Of a stretch of DNA of 64,000 nt, positions 40,635 through 53,500 are shown in pieces. Numbering within the stretch: position 1 is the first letter of the stretch; each line of letters begins with the position of its first letter. Made by a program: the position numbers and the translations under genes. Below the pieces are notes generated by a model. That model was not told where the DNA came from and did no database searches. It saw nothing but the letters and a program-made list of their open reading frames with translations. The DNA comes from Gymnopus androsaceus JB14. Taxonomy: Eukaryota; Basidiomycota; Agaricomycetes; Agaricales; Omphalotaceae. The stretch covers positions 744,001-808,000 of the forward strand of contig ML769383.1 of assembly GCA_009733575.1 (NCBI GenBank). The letters run 5' to 3'.

Positions 40635-42354
40635 CTAGGCACCAAATCGTGCCAATCGCCTCCGTCTCATCTCCTCCACATTAATACTCTCTGCAGATAC
40701 TGCCGGAGAATCTGAAGACAGAGCCGTGTCCTCAGAAGCAATAGACTCGTTATCATCCTCCAAAGAATCAGATCTCGAAGGCTCAACTGCACGCGGAAAA
40801 GTAGGAGCAGACGCGGGAGCTTCAACTGGTGGAGTCCAATTCGCTGGAGTGTCTTCCATAGAGGCTCTTAACGCAGCTTGCAGTTCCTCGTCTTCATCGT
40901 CATAAACGCGGTGACCAGCGCTAGTGAAGGTGGGCGGCGGACGAGCCACGTCAACATCCATATTCTCCTCGTCATCATCGGGTCTTCCATGACCTTCCAC
41001 TTTGGCCATTGCTTCGCTTTCGGCAATAGCTCGTCTCAACATCTCCTCTTCCTCTTCTAGCTCTTGCCTTCTCCGGGGATCGATGACGCCCTCAGCGGCC
41101 AATTCTCTATGAGCTTGAGTCTGCTCCGCCAACATTCTTTCATATATTCTACGACTGTGCGCCATGGTAGCTTCTACTGAATCAGGGTCAGGTGGATCCG
41201 AGTCGATTGGAGATAGCATTTGTTGCGGTGTGCGCGCGCCAGATCCAGACTCTGAGGGTGGCTCAGAATCAACGAGGGGAAGAGGAATGGAAGAGCGTAA
41301 AAGTTGAGGGGATCGGCAGGCAAGGATGGTATATCATGCCCTAGAGAGGCTTGGAGAGCCATCTGCAACTCCATATCTTCATCATCCAAGCCATCAAAGC
41401 CGTCTCCTGTAGGTCCTAACCGATCTGTCCGCGTTCCGGATGATTCAGGCAGAGTAGCTGCGACGTCGTCCGCTTCCGTCTTTGGCAAAGCCAACGGTGC
41501 GTCGGGATCAATTGGTCTAACTACAAAAACGGAATAACCTAGAAAGATGTATGAATCAATGCATGAGCGAGCAACAGTAGAGAATCCACGCACCATCTGC
41601 CTCGGCTTGCTGTATGAACATGTGTAAATATAATTTCGATACCCATTCTGGTTGGTCTAGGGATGAGTTGAGGTTGAACCAGTGACTAGATCCTTCCCCC
41701 TCTTCGGATGAACCGAAACGTCGAAGAGTGTACCAGTGCTGTGACTGATTGAAAATGAAAGCGCGCTCGTGTCTGTGAGGTGTGCTTAGACATCATGAAT
41801 CATCTAAGGAATAGCAAGCTCACTCGGGATGGTCTTGATAAGGACGCATTTGTTCCGCTCTCCATCGAAGCAGACTTAAGCCCCAAACTTCCAACGCGTT
41901 TTCTAACACTGGTTCAAATTATTACTTGAACAACTTGAACTTGGTGGCGAAGTGTAGCTTACCCTGAACCGAGAAGAATCCTGCATAGATCAAATATCAG
42001 AGCTCATCCTAGCACAGAGAAAGAGCTTGCGCACCTGTATCATCCATATTATTACTTGTGGCACCCGGGTTTTCCAAATTCTGCGCTTCGAGTTCATCGA
42101 GATTCTGGGCGATTTCTGACAAGTCCGCGGCTGAGAACTAAGGACACGAGTTGTTGATAAGTGCATCAGATTGAAGGATCGCATTCACTGACATAATTCC
42201 CTTCTAAAGTAATGCAGAAATCAGCAAAAGAGAGTACAGCGATAGACAGACACTTACGCAAAAGCGTGTTCAATGCATGCTGAGCACAAAGCATCGATCC
42301 CGGTTGTTGCTTTTCATGATACACCAGAGGTAACAAATGCGCTAATCCAGCCAT
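40635..42354 (-). CDS. Ataxin-3-like deubiquitinase (Josephin domain, UIMs)
   Basis: Cysteine protease that trims ubiquitin chains. The Josephin domain starts LLPLVYHEKQQPGSMLCAQH with the catalytic Cys in SMLCAQHALNTLL. Further: GNYVTAADLSEIAQNLDELE, NALEVWGLSLLRW and the catalytic His in IFNQSQHWYTLRRFG, with Asn in HWFNLNS. Two ubiquitin-interacting motifs follow (DDEDMELQMALQASLG; DDEDEELQAALRASMED). Small exons are joined by introns of about 50 nt. Near 41295-41306 the frame changes by one base in a T/A run, between ADPLNF and RSSIPLPLVDSEPP. The C-terminus ends RRRRLARFGA. A decayed copy of this end lies at 39.3 kb. Confidence 0.88.
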
Positions 42355-42822
42355 GGTCGATGTAGAGGTGGTAAGAAAGCAAGAAGCAAGTCGCGTACGC
42401 GCACGCGTTTGACTCATGCCGATCTTCGGCTGAGCGATAGGGGCTTCAAACAGCTTCAAGCTGTTCAAGCTGTTTTCATTTTGTGTACCCAGTTTTACAG
42501 CCAGCACAATGAGAAGACGAATATACATATATACTGCTTTCTGATGTAGTATCAGTGATCGAGACAAGGACCCGCGAGGATTGCGAGTTGCGAAAATCTG
42601 AGTCTTTCAGTTTGAACCTTCAGCTCACTTCGCATTATCAGCTCGGATCCTATGGGTTTTAACTACATAGCTAGACCAAAACCCAGATCTCTATTGCAGA
42701 TTTATAAACTTTGGTTTACGCTTCAATCCTATTTGAGCACTATACAACAAGCTTCTTCGCGTCGTACAGCAATGCGCGCGCCACGAATGTACTGCAATAC
42801 AATATTGAATAAAGAAACAGCC
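42355..42822. other. Intergenic region upstream of the ataxin-3 gene
   Basis: No gene seen; a 61-codon ORF at 42652-42837 has no family marks and overlaps the oxidoreductase stop. Probably the ataxin-3 promoter plus the oxidoreductase 3' end. It contains AGCTTCAAGCTGTTCAAGCT, a small local repeat near 42450-42470. Confidence 0.45.
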
Positions 42823-44302
42823 TTACAGCTTGGCTGAAACCGCCTTATCGTCCTTTCTGATAGTCACAATAGTCTTTCCATACGTCTTCCTGTGTTCCAA
42901 AGCAGCTAATCCTTGTGAAAGATTCTCCAGAGTAAAGACTTCAGAATAGATGACTGGCTTCACCTTCCCAGAAGCAAAAAGTCTGGGATACGAATAAGCA
43001 GACGATCCCGAATGTATCTTTCGTTCTACTTACTCGAGCAAGGCTTTCCATACTACGCCAGTTTGTTTCGCCTCATGTCCTGTAAAGATCTTGTAAGGTA
43101 AGAACCAATAGATAGAGAGAGTAACGCACTAGCATAAGCACCCCAATGAACCCCGACCAATGAGATATTTTTCAGAAGCACCAGATTCATAGGAATCTGA
43201 ATCAACAGTTATGGAACTGGGCGTCGATCATTCATAACAAAAACAAATCCGACCTTTTCAATGCTCCCAGCAGCAAATCCGACCACCTAGAGCCTCGATC
43301 AGCGGAAGAAACTTCAGAACAGCTAGTAGCATCTTACTAGAGCGCGTCCTTTCCATGCAATACATTTCAATGAGGCTGCGTGTTGTGATTAGTATACAGC
43401 TTGACTTGCTGATAGTACAACAAACCTTGTATCATTCCGACAGGATCATACACTACATCCACACCCTTCCCATTGGTGATTTTCAACACCTCTTTCTGCC
43501 AATCCGGTTTGGTGTAGTTGATTACATGATCCGCGCCTCCATAGCGTTTGGCTATATCTAACTTCTCCTGGGACCCTGCTGCGGCGATTACTTTACCACC
43601 GAGTACTAAGGACGAATTAGGAATGGATCAAGCGCATTAGTGGGGAAGCCCACCCTTTGCCAACTGAACCGCCGCGATCCCAACGCCTCCGGCAGCGGCT
43701 GTGACAAGCACCCATTCCCCTACAACTATATGAATTTCATGTCGTTTACTGTAAAGCAATGACTACGCGTACCTGGTTTCAATTGAGCTCGACCCACCAG
43801 CGCCTCGTAACTGGTCGGCCATGTAACGTATAAACCTGAAGATATGGCGAGTGGCTCAGAAGCATACCTCTTTATATGCAACTTGATCTTACCTGCTCCT
43901 TGATCGTAGCTCAATTCGTCCGGTAGAGGCAGAAGGGATTCAACTTTGACCACCATCTTGTCAGCATAAGCGCCTTGCCCTGCACCGAATACACGGTCTC
44001 CAGGTTTGAAGGAACACCCGGGTGGGATGGGCGAGTCCTTGGCTATTCGACCAGCAAACTCTGCACCCAAAACGAAGGGTAATGGTGGTTTGACTTGATA
44101 CTTTCCTTGAGTTTGTAAAATCTATATACAGTTGATAATTGGGCGAAATAACAGGAAATACACTACTCACGTCGAAAAAGTTGAGACCTCCGCTGTAAAC
44201 ATCTACCAAGACTTCGTTCTTTTTAGGTTGAGGCTCTGGTACATCGTATGAGAGGTTAATCTTAGTATGGTGAGCGATTTCTTTGACTAGGAATCCGCGC
44301 AT
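42823..44302 (-). CDS. Zinc-independent quinone oxidoreductase (MDR, zeta-crystallin type)
   Basis: NADPH-dependent quinone/alkene reductase of the medium-chain dehydrogenase superfamily. The start MRGFLVKEIAHHTKINLSYD is followed by LGAEFAGRI, GDRVFGAGQGAYAD and YVTWPTSYEALVGRAQLKPG. The cofactor-binding stretch reads WVLVTAAAGGVGIAAVQLA, then KVIAAAGSQEKLDIAKRYGA-like and GKGVDVVYDPVGM. The end is LAALEHRKTYGKTIVTIRKD. No structural or catalytic zinc cysteines of alcohol dehydrogenases are visible. Several short introns split it, e.g. after LNFFD, after QGAG and within LLELFASGKV. It lies downstream of TOM1 on the same strand. Confidence 0.85.
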
Positions 44303-44537
44303 TGTTCCAGTCTTGTGGAGGAAGATGATAAAGCAGTAAATACTTCATCGTCAGACGCTAAGTGTGTCGGGCGTAACTGATTGCCGACCCGAGTTCTGAA
44401 GGTTAATGTAATCACGTTAAAACTTAAAAAACGCGCTAAAACTTTGAATGCGAAACAAAAAGATATAAGGTATGCGATGAGGTATGTACTACAATGAGAT
44501 TGATTCTACAATTACTTTACTTTCTTCAAAACTCCAA

Positions 44538-47500
44538 CTAAACAAATCCAAAGCCTTCCGCGCCTTCACTAATAGCAAGAAGAACTTGCTGCCGTAGCAT
44601 CTCGTACGAGGAGTATTGAGGCAGGTCAATCTGGTTAAAGCCTATAATAATATATATTTGAGCCAAACATAGTTAAGAGATTTGAGTAAACTCACAGGTG
44701 TGGGCTTGAGGCAGTCGATCAGATTCTCCATACGCCCTGTGGATCGAAAACTTCTGAACTCCTTGTACACCCTGCAAATCTACGAATCCGCTCAACGGGA
44801 CACGTGAAGTACCGGTAGCAAAGCTCAAAACTTTCGCTCGCTCGTCGCGGTTGAATGACTTGAGAGCTCGCCACCACCAAACGATATTCGGATCCGAGCT
44901 GGTGTACCCGTTGTACTCCGTCGCCGCTCGCCATTCATCGACGTCAATATCAGGAGTACCGGAGATTAGCAATTCCAATTCTTGTTCATTGAACTGTTAA
45001 GATAAAACATTAATAAAAGACGGGATTCGAGTCACAAACACAACATACGATGGTTATGAGGTCCTTGGGAATAACCTCGTAGAAACCAGTCGACAAATGT
45101 TCGATTTGCTCCTTGATTGATGAGTATAAACGATATTGTGCTGAGAGCTGCACAAACTCGCGCTTGTTTTCTTGAGTGACAGGGATGGCATCACCACCTT
45201 CTTTGAGCGGCACAATTCGATTGACACCAAACTATAGTTTGCCTATCAGCAATTAAACTAGAGAAGATTGGGAAATCAACATACCTCATCCGCCTCGACG
45301 CTGAATGTGAGTTCCAACAGTGTAGGGTCATTCTCCAAAATCCAACAAAGGGAATTGTAGTACTCAGGATCAACCCATTCGACGTCCTTGTAGTCAACTG
45401 GCTTTCCTAATAATTGTCGGTACAAACTCCGAGCAAAGTAGGCATCGAGTAGGCGGCCATCATAGATGGCTTTTCCTATGACGCGTCCAACAAATTTGAA
45501 GAAGGACAGATGCTCGGGATTGACCCAGGAGTTCTTGTTCGGTTGGTAGGTGAGTTTATCCGCGGCACACGGCTGGAAGAGCGCATTGTTGGGATCAAAC
45601 ATCTGGCGAGCAAGGATTTGGAACCATTCTCGAGTAAGACCACCTGCATCTACACCTTCCTCCTCGTAGAACCGGATGTTAAGCTTGCCGTATTTGATTT
45701 GATCACCAGTCTTTCGCATGATTTGTTGGAAACTGTCTTCAAACACACGAGCACGACGAATGTTAAGCTGGATAGTTCCGTGATGTTCACGAGCATGCTT
45801 TCGGTGCAGCTGCTGAGTGAAGTAGTTCCGCTTATTGTCGAAATCTAGGACTCGAGGGTTGTGGACCAAAAGCGAGAAAGAGCCGCTCATAAGAGAAGGA
45901 TTATTGCGAACCATTACGTTCAAGACTTTTCGGTGAGCGTCTGTGAAGGTGACGAACAGGTCTTCCATCGACTCCCTTGGAGTAGTCGGGGATTTAGGAG
46001 AAGAGGTTGCACGCAACGCCCGACTGCTAGTCGTCCCGACGTACTTGCACACCACCATTAGAGACTCAATCAGTGGAAGAAGAACAGTAGCAACATGTTC
46101 GGTCTCTGCTTTGTCCTCGATGATTGCTAAACAGTCTCCAAGGCGTTTCCATAGAGTGGCGAACCGGAAAGACTCATATATAGCCTGGACCTTTTCCGTA
46201 TCCTCGTTCTCGTCCGTGTTCGAACCAACAGCAGACGGACGAGGGGAATACATGTAGTCGATGGTTTTGAGCACTCGAAGAAGCTTTGCCTGCATGGAGG
46301 AAGGAGCGGAGAATTTAGACGCAACCGAGCTCAACTGGCTTTCGGAAGAGCCCTGGAGAGCATTCGCCAGCTCATCAAGCTCAGAGAATAAACCGTGCCC
46401 AAACTCCTGTGCTTTGGCCTTGAGTTCTTGAGCTATGACGTCCCGCGTGTCCGGTATATAGGAAAGATGCTGAATGAGGTTCAGACTCTGTTGGAAGGTG
46501 CGCGAGGAGCATTCGCCCACTGTCAGAATGTTAACAATGAGGCGCAACACCGAGTGAGGGATTTGAGGAGGATTCGAAAGCAGGATCTGCTGTTCCACAG
46601 CTTGGATGGTCATATCTTGAGTCGTTGCTGGAGGGCCTGAGGCTGGAATATCAGGAGCCGCTGCATGCATAATAGAATAATTGAGAACCTAAAACAAAGT
46701 CAAAAAACAAAAACTGATAACTCACCAACGTTCGGCTGCGAGCCAGAAGTATCGAGTGGAAGCAATGGGTTATTCCCCGTAGCTCCACCACCACCAAGCG
46801 AATTAACCACATTCTGTATCTGCTGTTGTATCTGTTGAATCTGCTGCGCGGGAGTGAGCGATGTTCCATCAGAAGCAGCAGAAGTAGTGTTGGGCTCAAC
46901 AGCAGGTGCGGTGCTCGATGCAGGGGCGGCGGTAGCACCCGCGGTCTGATCGCTTGACGAGGGAGGGTCATCAGTAGGAGGCTTCGAAATACTCGATTGG
47001 AGTTGTGCCTGCAGTTTCGCTTCCTTGATCGGACGAGTCACAGTCGCAAGGAGACCGACTACCGATTCCATGATAGATGGCGTCCGAAGTAATGACTGTC
47101 TGTCCAGTAGACCAAGCAAGAGTACAATAGGATAATGAGTCTGGGGCATCTGCTTTTCTTTGCCCTTACCCTTTTTGGATGACGCCCTGCGAAGACCAGC
47201 GGGAAGTTCATGCTCGGTGAGGAAGAATAACGACGATGTGCTGTTAGCAGTAACAATGTATGTCAGTGCTTCCAAGCAACGCTGAGCAATGAGGTCGGGA
47301 CGGCTTCAGTTTGTCCACCAGGTAGCGCTAGGGTGATCAAATCTGAGGTAGCCCTCTGTTTGCCAATGGCTTTCGGAGTTTTGGAATTTCGGAAAGACAT
47401 CTGCGCGAAGCTTTTGTCAACGGCGGCAAGATCCCCTGTTCCATCTTGTAATATGTTCAGGAGAAGGTTGAATAGCTCGGTTCTAGTCTTTGCATTTTCA

Positions 47501-50500
47501 CAAAGATTCACCAAAACTTTGAACATCAAGGTCTTTTTGAGGACTTGGGGGAAGAAGAGCAATCGGATGAGGGCAGCAATACCACTTTTATCGAGTAGTT
47601 GGATAGCGTCGTGCTGCGGGGCAAATTTACGCGGCACGGATGGGCCAGAAGCCGGGCGCACACCGCGAGTGCCCATATTCAGCCGCCTAGATTGTCCAGA
47701 ACGATAAGCGCCTGCCTCTGCGATCATATGAGATGGTAAACTCTGGATGAAGCCATCGTCTTGTTCCATGAGAACGGCTTGTCGCAATGTCGGGTCCAAA
47801 CTTGCTATAAAGCTGGCAGGATCGATCTCTGCGGGGGCTCTAGCGGTGCCAGCTGCAGCTTGAGCATCCTCTGCCGAGCGACGAGCGCGCTCCATAGCTT
47901 CTTGTTGGATGATCTCAGCACGAATTTCTGCAGGTAAAGCGTCGAGAAATTCTACACTGATCTGAGAGTCTGCGGGCCGTTCGACTCTGGAAGCTCGCTG
48001 GTCGCGGACGTGTTGGTTCAAAACCTCTTCTCTCATCTCGTCAGGCAATGCTTCTAAGAATGTTGGATCGATCCCAGTATCGGTGATATCGACCTCATTA
48101 TCATGGATCATAACAGTGACGCGAGGTGCCGCGCTCGTGCCAGGCCCAGAAGAGGGTCCTGCTGAAGGTTCGGTATTGCCAGGTTGTTCACCGGCCTCCT
48201 CATTGATTTCGGGTGATTCGCTGGATGTGGGAGCAGTAGCATCGGCCATATCTGTGTCGCCGTCGATATTGGGGTCAGAGTCTGCACTGGTTGTCAACCC
48301 AATCGCAACGTCTTCCATGGGATGGTCTTCCGAAACGGGAGGGTTCGCATCAGGTGCTTTGGAGGACTCTTCGGTTTGCGCGAGTGATTCTTCTGCTGGC
48401 TCTTCCAAAGTAGATTCCACCGCCATTGGAGTGTTCTCCTTCTCCTTCTCCTTCTCCTCCTCGGCCTCTTTTCGCTCCTTCGCCTCTCTCTCCTCCTGCG
48501 CCTTGGCTTCGGCTTCGCGCTCGCGAGCAGCTTCTTCCTCTTTGGCTTTTTTCGCAGCTTCGATTGATTCCGGTAGAAGAGCAATGACCAGGTGATTGGC
48601 CAGTTTTGAAGCACGATCGCCTACGAAATCACCATGAAGAACTTTCACTTCTTCTGCCCATCGTTGCAAAGTGAGCAAAGGTTCCAACATGCGGGCCTGG
48701 GATGGCGGAGAAGAGGTTCGCGCGTTCCTATCCATTCTTACTGAAGCCGCGATCACCGGCGGCCGACGATGATGAGGGAGGTAATGTCTGCCCAAATCCA
48801 TTATTGCCCCAGCAGGCACGTCAAGTCGAATGGTTTCAGGCCCTGCTCCTCCTCCTCGACCTCGGGTCATGATATGATGGAAGAGTTGAACGGCTCCCCC
48901 TCCAACCAGCTCTTCGATAGTTTGCAGAAGCTCAGTTGTGCCGCTAGCCACGATCCGTTGAGGATTCCGTGAACTCCTGAAGTTAGTCGACGTAGGACGA
49001 GCTGCATGTGATGAACCATCCAAAAGCAAAGGATGAGTGGTAGCTTCAGGAGGTGCAGCTCCTCCGCTGCGAGCTCGGCCAAACATCGTGACTGGATCGT
49101 CTGCTAAATTGTGTCAGTTTGGTCAGAGTTTTGCCAGATAACATATCAACTACATACCTGTGCCCTCGTTGTCGGCGAGGGAAGAAGAAACCAGCGCCAG
49201 GTCCTGGGTTATCTCCAAAGCTGAAAACATCGCGCATGATATCTCCACTTTCTACAAGGTCCAGGTCATGACCAAAGCTACGCAAGAGAGGTAAGTATGG
49301 CTGCATGATTGGATGAAGAAGCAACATACCCTTCATCGGAGCCAACATCAGGTTCCTCCTCGTCGTCCTCATGTATGATCTGAATGGGTCCTTGCCCTAT
49401 TTTCGGTCTATGAAAATGGAGGAGCAATATAGAGTTGAGATCTCTTACCGCCGGCTTCATCTTCTTCGTCCATTTCTTCTTGCAGCTCCTCGGCATCAAC
49501 ATCTCCCCGGATATCCTGCCACATCATTTCCTCAGCCTCAATATCATCTTCGTCGACCGGCTCGTGAGGACCTGGGTCCGCCTCTTCATCTTCATTACCC
49601 TCGTCAACCTCGTCCGGTACTAGATCATCTTCGTCTTCGTCCTCCTCATCCTCCCACCCTTCTTCTGCACCGTCTCGAGCCGCTAAATCCTCCTCTCCGT
49701 CCTCTTCATCTTCCGTGTTTGAAGTATCCTCGCTTCCTGTTTCCTCGTCAAAGTCCATTTCCTCATCCTCATCATCCATATCTTCATCGTCATCCATGTC
49801 TTCATCTTCCCCGTTGAAATTCATATCTTCCATTTCCTGGATAAAGGGTAAGTAAATGAATCAGCGATAGAACCGTAGACATACCCCGCCGTACATGCCC
49901 AGAGCGGAATTGCGATATAGGTCCGGTGTTTCTTCGCGGGGATTTTCTGCTTCTTCCTCCTCGTCTTCTTCATCGGAGGACAATGAAGACATACTTCCGG
50001 CCTTTGGACTATTCAAGAGATCTCTAGCTTTGCCCGGCGCACGACTCATCTTAATGGCCACCTTCGTCCTGAAAAAATGGATTTAAGCTTCCGGGACTAG
50101 AATGATTGAGAAAACGAAAACTTACAAGAATTCCAGGGGCTTTAGAATCGAAACAACTAGTGTCCTAACGTTTGGATAATTAAGATCGACATCAGACAGA
50201 GCGCTCGTCAGGGTGGCAACAAAGTTTTTCTCCAACATGACTTTGGAAATCTGAGTGGGACTGTCTTCATGTTTTCGTGAGGCGGCAGCGTTAAAGCGGA
50301 CAGTGAGCAGACGGTGACAAAGGTCACTGAGGGCAAAGAGACGTCCGTATTGACGTTCGGTGCTTTCTGTAGGAGTATCCTTGATTGCACGGCTTATCGA
50401 TTCCAACACAAACTTTCGCACTGCCATGAGATCGCTCGAGACCTCTTTGCCTTCCTGTCCCGAAGAAGTGTCCACACATAAAGCAACCAAGAGGGACATG

Positions 50501-53500
50501 GCCCATGTGGAGACTGTCATCCTACTACGAGTCTCGGGGTTGTTTGGGGGATTGAATGCTGTCAAAGGGAACGAGGTCAGAGAGAAGGAAATTAATCGTC
50601 GCAGCACGGAATTTCATGTTCGGGTTTTCTTTCGCGGGAGTGCTGGTTCGCTTCTTCGGGGAGTAGGAAAGAAAAGCAACTTTGCAGGAATCATAGGAAA
50701 ACAGCAACTCCGTGATGCATTGCATGAGGAAGCACATATACTGGTGTTGCGTTTTAACTTTGGAGAAGTCTGGAGATTCCTTCGAAGCAGCTGGGGCGGC
50801 CGGAACAACTTCGTTTGGCTCGCTGGCGACTGTTGTACTAGCGACATCGGGGGGAGGAGGATCGTTAGCCGCCTTGGCTACTTTCATCAATTCCGCTGCG
50901 AGGAAATACATCACTTCATCCATAGACTCCGATGCATCGACAGCAGAGACTGAGGAATCCACCTGCATATCCGTGTTGCCTTTCTCATTCTCCCCATCCT
51001 TCGAAGGCTTGTCTAAACCCTCCTTCAGAGACAGATGGTGGGAAGAAACGTAGGGAGCCCCAAGTCGACACAGCGAATGGGTTACTTCAATGAAGGTGTT
51101 GGGATCACGAAGAGCCATTGCACTGCAATTTTTCAAGTATGAGATACGTCCGTCACTTTGTTGCGGGGAGAAGTCAGGTATCGTTTGATCGATTGACGCA
51201 TGATGCCTTGGACAATCCTCTGATCCTCAATGAGATGGCGAAGAATGATAGCGATGTACGACGAGCTGCCGGTCACCGGAGAGGTATGGAGACGTTTGAA
51301 CAACATCGTCAGGCCATCTCGTTTAACGAACTGAGAGGCACATTCATGGTTCCTTGTGAGCAGAACAAACAGACGCAGAGTAGATAGGAACTCGTCACTG
51401 GGAAGGTCCGGAATAGCAAGAAGTCGCAGGCAGAAGTCGAAGATGATGGTCCTTGCTTCCGTAAGAGGGGGACCCGCTGCCACAGACTCGGAAGGTATAG
51501 GTTCACCTTCTTTGGGAACGCTGATGCTGCGCGGCTCCTCAGATAGCGTAAAGAGGGCCTCGGTAACTAGCAAATGTGCAGCCAACCATCGAGGAACGGT
51601 AGGATGTTCCGGATCTCCGCTGACTGGATTGGATAGTAGAAGAGCCAAAAGGCCATCCATCAAGGAGCTCCGTAGCTCCAGACTGAGAGACGAGGGAGTT
51701 TCGCATAAGACTAGAGCCAACAACCGGCAGCGATTGGCCAAAGGCTGCTCTTGCACATCATATGCGTATGGTGAGAAATCCTTGATGTCGTCGACTATAT
51801 TTTGTATGGCTCCCGGCTGGTGAGCATCGCCAGGACGGACAAAAGCAGCGTGGACGTCAAACAACAAAGATACATGCTCATCGACTAGTGAAAGTGCCTT
51901 TTTGCTGATTTCAGCTCTCAAAGGGTCTCTGGCTTCCTCTAGTTCTTTCCGCCATTCCTCAGTCGTCTTGCCAATAATCACTTCGGGCGGTGGAGTGGCA
52001 GCTTCAGGAGGCACAGCTGGTGTGGGAGTATTAGATTCCGAGTCTTCCATATCCTCATTGGGAGAGCTTTCCGGCGCTCCTTCCGCATCCGCTGGAGCTG
52101 GAGCCGCAAGGACTGCTTCGGGTGGGACTGCTTCGGTTGGGACTGCTTCGGGTTCAGCTTCAACAGCAAAAGGTGGGAATGGATTCGCCAACAAAATCTC
52201 GGTAGCAGCATTGATATTGTTGTGGGTTCGACGGAGAGGCATGCTCTGCAGCAGCCCGGGGGAAGCCCATATCTGTCAGCTGGCGGATACGAGATTCGTC
52301 AAGCACGCTAGTACGTGCTAGATTGCTAGCGGCAAGGGCGGCTTCGTTGTCAGTCTTGGTCTCTTCAGAGCTGTTCAAAAGTTCCAAGATCGCCTGCACG
52401 ACCGATCTGCAGACGCCCAGCGGCGACTTGATCAACCACGACGATTCCCAAATGTCCCGAAGAAGAGGAAGAACAGCAAGGCGAAGCCGTACAAGGAAGT
52501 TGTGGGGTTCAAAGTAATCGGGATCGGTATCCTTCTTGTCTTTCGTGACGACTATGCTGGTTTGGCCAGACTCGAATAAGGGCTTGGATGATATCAGCAG
52601 ATGCAGCAAATGTAGGACTATTTTCAATCCGCCAAAGGCATGAAGAAGTTCCTGTGACTGCGCGACAGACCGATCCTCTTCGCGTATGGGCGCGATAGAA
52701 TCAATCGACGAAATAAAGCTTCGGCACACATTCAGCACTGCTTCGATCCCTCCTGCGCGATAGAACGCTAGAAGTTGCACAGTATGAATGGTATGATTGG
52801 TAGTGCGCTCTGAAAACCAGAGGTAAGTCAAAGTCAAATGTACGTAGTTATAGACTTACCGTCAATCAAGAGAACTGTCACCAAGCCCAGCATGACTCCA
52901 TAGTAGGTGTACAAATTGGATTTCTCTTCAACTGGGAGCATAGTGAGATTCAGTTCCATAAATATTAAAGGAATCAACAGACCTTCAACCGTCGCAGAAA
53001 GGTGCTTCAACATAATATCTGCCACCGTTGTCGATGACTCCATCATCTGCTTCTTTTGCGATTGCTCTGGCGTTCTCCGAGAATGGAACATTTTCACCAT
53101 CGCTTATACACATACATGAGCTACTACCTGTCAACAAACCATGAAAAGGCATACCTTGGAAGAACGGCGCAAGAGCGGTGGGTAAACCGTGAGCGAGGTG
53201 TTTCAATGCTGCTGCGTTGAACTCTCTTGGTCCGTCGCGCTTGGCTGAGGACTCCTTGACAGGCGTAGGGGTGGAATCATCAACAGCACCGTTAGGCGCA
53301 GAAACAGGCATAGAAGACCCTTGCTCGGGCAACTCCAGTGTTTGTTGATTCGGCGACTGGTCCAGTGGAGAGGCAGTTGGCGTTTGAATGACCTCGATGC
53401 CTTTCGCAGTGAGGGCTGCTTTCAAAACGATGTTTTCCCAGATGCTGGCACGGTGCAAAGAGCCCAAATCGGTAATCACTTGAGGCGTCGTATTGCTCAT

